A stretch of 7,660 bases of DNA from Fidelibacterota bacterium (lineage in GTDB: Bacteria; Fidelibacterota; Fidelibacteria; Fidelibacterales; Fidelibacteraceae), in contig JAUXEL010000080.1 in NCBI GenBank assembly GCA_030620575.1, forward strand, positions 1 through 7,660, in the 5' to 3' direction. Below, in pieces: positions 6,177 to 7,660 of this stretch. A model generated the notes under the pieces. It did no database searches. It saw only the letters and a program-made list of their open reading frames with translations, and had not been told where the DNA came from. Position 1 is the first letter of the stretch, and every line of letters starts with the position of its first letter. Made by a program: the position numbers and the translations under genes.

Positions 6177-7660
6177 TTATTTATATTCGCAAATCAATTC
6201 CAAAATCGAATCGGTGATTCGCTCTGTATCCTTCGAAGATAACATGTGCCCATTCACAAGAAATGAGTATACAATATTTTCACCATGTAATGTTTTAGCA
6301 TAGCCGCTTAATGCCCTGACATTTGAGATGGTACCTGTTTTTCCCAGTACTTTTTGTTCAGCGGAAGTAGCTTTCATACGATTTCGCAGTGTTCCGTCTA
6401 TCCCGGCAATGGGAAAGGTGTACATCCATACGTCTTTTAGTTCACTGTTATACATCCCTTCGAGAATCTTTACGATAATTTGCGGACTAATATAATTATA
6501 GCGGGTTAACCCGGATCCATCTACATAAGCCCATGAATCCGAATCGATATCAAATTGTGTAAATACGAAATCCATGATATCCCGGCCTGTCTCAAAGGAT
6601 CCCAAACCGGTTTCATACCATGCTGTAATTCGGGGCATCGTTTCTGCGTACATGTTCTGACTGCGTTTCATCAGGCGGGTGGTTACTTCAGAAAGCGGAA
6701 CGGAATAATAATACGCCAGTTCGGTATATCCCGGATCTTTTGGCGCGTGTACCCAGTTATCAAGTTCATCACAATCTATGGAGTTTCCGGTAACCGTAAT
6801 ACCGCTTTCTTCCAAAACTTCCTTTAACACATGCACATAAAATGCCGTAGGATTGTGAATGGTTGGTGTTTGTTCAAGAGTATCCGAACCTGCCTGAACC
6901 TGTCCCCCAATGATAATATCGTTCGAATAAAAATCGCGTTCGAGAGTAATACGGTTTGTTCCTTCTTCAACGACTTCAATATTATTATGAAGAGTATAAT
7001 ACGAGCTGGGACAATTAGGTTCAAGAATAACTTTTCCACCAAGTTCAGCCGGAGGAATAATTTTTACATCAACGTAATTTTCATTAAACTGCAAAGCGCC
7101 AAACTGCGCGGCATACCAGACCTGCTGGTAATCCCAGGCCCAGCCTTCACCGATATGTTCATCATCAAAGGCATCATCATCCCCGATGATATTGCCTTCT
7201 ATGCGATAAATCCCCTGTGCTTTTAAGGTATCCGCCCAAGCATAAAAAACAGCACGGGAATCATCTAAATATCGTTCATACATGGTCGGATCACCGTTAC
7301 TCCATACCACCAGATCTCCGTGTAAAACACCCTCTTGAACATTTCCTTTAGTCAGAACATGGGTTTCAAACCGAAAATCCGGGCTCAATACCAATAATGC
7401 ATTGGCAGCTGAGGGAATTTTATTATTGGAAGCCGGCATAAACAGACGATTTTCATTGTAAGCGTACCATATTTCATCAGTATCCAGTGATTTGATCATA
7501 ACTCCCCAATGAGCATGCGTGAAGGCCTCATCATGTACCAGGGCATCAATCTTTTTCATCATGGTATTAAATGAATTGATACCGGTTTTTTTTATTGCCA
7601 GCGAGGGAGCCGTACAGGCAGAAAAGATCATGATTGTTAATATGCACATTATTCCTATGC
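6177..7660 (-). CDS. dacB: D-alanyl-D-alanine carboxypeptidase/endopeptidase, PBP4 (peptidase S13) family, lipoprotein; 5' end probably outside the window
   Basis: This periplasmic penicillin-binding protein of the S13 family removes terminal D-Ala or cleaves cross-links in peptidoglycan. Counting from the first in-window ATG (7649) it has 490 aa and all three active-site motifs: SNNK (Ser74/Lys77), SQN (330-332) and KTGT (437-440). It also has the family segments SNGDPTMY (117-124), GEGWAWDYQ (167-175) and DGSGLTRYN (377-385). An FSAC lipobox puts a probable lipidated Cys at 12. From this ATG the signal peptide would be too short and have no positive n-region. The frame stays open upstream to the edge (codons Ile-Gly-Ile), so the true start probably lies beyond 7660, although an AGGA close to the 7649 ATG keeps that start possible. 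The gene symbol follows the family; the E. coli protein is not a lipoprotein. It converges on the kinase relic. Confidence 0.9.
   Translation of the reverse strand, partial: IGIMCILTIMIFSACTAPSLAIKKTGINSFNTMMKKIDALVHDEAFTHAHWGVMIKSLDTDEIWYAYNENRLFMPASNNKIPSAANALLVLSPDFRFETHVLTKGNVQEGVLHGDLVVWSNGDPTMYERYLDDSRAVFYAWADTLKAQGIYRIEGNIIGDDDAFDDEHIGEGWAWDYQQVWYAAQFGALQFNENYVDVKIIPPAELGGKVILEPNCPSSYYTLHNNIEVVEEGTNRITLERDFYSNDIIIGGQVQAGSDTLEQTPTIHNPTAFYVHVLKEVLEESGITVTGNSIDCDELDNWVHAPKDPGYTELAYYYSVPLSEVTTRLMKRSQNMYAETMPRITAWYETGLGSFETGRDIMDFVFTQFDIDSDSWAYVDGSGLTRYNYISPQIIVKILEGMYNSELKDVWMYTFPIAGIDGTLRNRMKATSAEQKVLGKTGTISNVRALSGYAKTLHGENIVYSFLVNGHMLSSKDTERITDSILELICEYK

Noticed and set aside
6831..7226. 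131-codon plus-strand open frame opposite the carboxypeptidase gene
   Set aside because: It lies fully inside a gene with clear family motifs and shows no recognisable domain; it is an antisense shadow.

Overview
This 7.66-kb window is a stretch of a Gram-negative (diderm) chromosome with modest GC. It holds four cell-envelope genes and one translation-modification gene, all transcribed on the minus strand. Reading from the right edge leftwards, the order is: a peptidase S13 / PBP4-type D-Ala-D-Ala carboxypeptidase lipoprotein (start probably beyond the right edge), an intergenic gap of 320 bases, a very large LptD-type LPS-assembly outer-membrane protein (1195 aa), PrmA (ribosomal protein L11 methyltransferase), a small lipoprotein with two copies of an acidic Asp/Gly motif, and a secreted Asp-box/beta-propeller protein that runs off the left edge.

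The organism is probably from the FCB superphylum or a neighbour such as Neomarinimicrobiota, Calditrichota or Cloacimonadota. This rests on the style of LptD (long N-terminal OstA part, TTC...RRSG block, a C-terminal RDMHCW motif), a 'DxGxxGDxxxxDxI(Y/F)S' extracellular motif, secreted Asp-box propeller proteins and uneven use of Shine-Dalgarno sites. It is inference from protein style, not a placement.

The lptD-prmA-lipoprotein-propeller block is tightly packed (5-bp gap, 11-bp overlap, 2-bp gap) and is almost certainly one operon. LptD inserts LPS into the outer membrane and the PBP4-like enzyme trims peptidoglycan, so the region is mainly about envelope biogenesis. PrmA is a cytosolic passenger.

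Two places break the ordinary picture. (1) The terminal propeller gene has an in-frame TGA at 209-211, and the same frame continues open to the window edge with another Asp-box repeat after the stop. All other genes here end in TAA and none carries an internal TGA. This looks like a nonsense mutation or sequence error rather than a real C-terminus. (2) The gap at 5857-6176 contains, on the plus strand, the last ~35-47 codons of a sensor histidine kinase ATPase domain with its G2-box glycines mutated. It is followed by a GC-rich hairpin/palindrome cluster that may be a dispersed intergenic repeat. I saw no new defence system, CRISPR array, tRNA, rRNA or insertion sequence. The most unusual content is the kinase relic plus hairpin, and the interrupted propeller gene.
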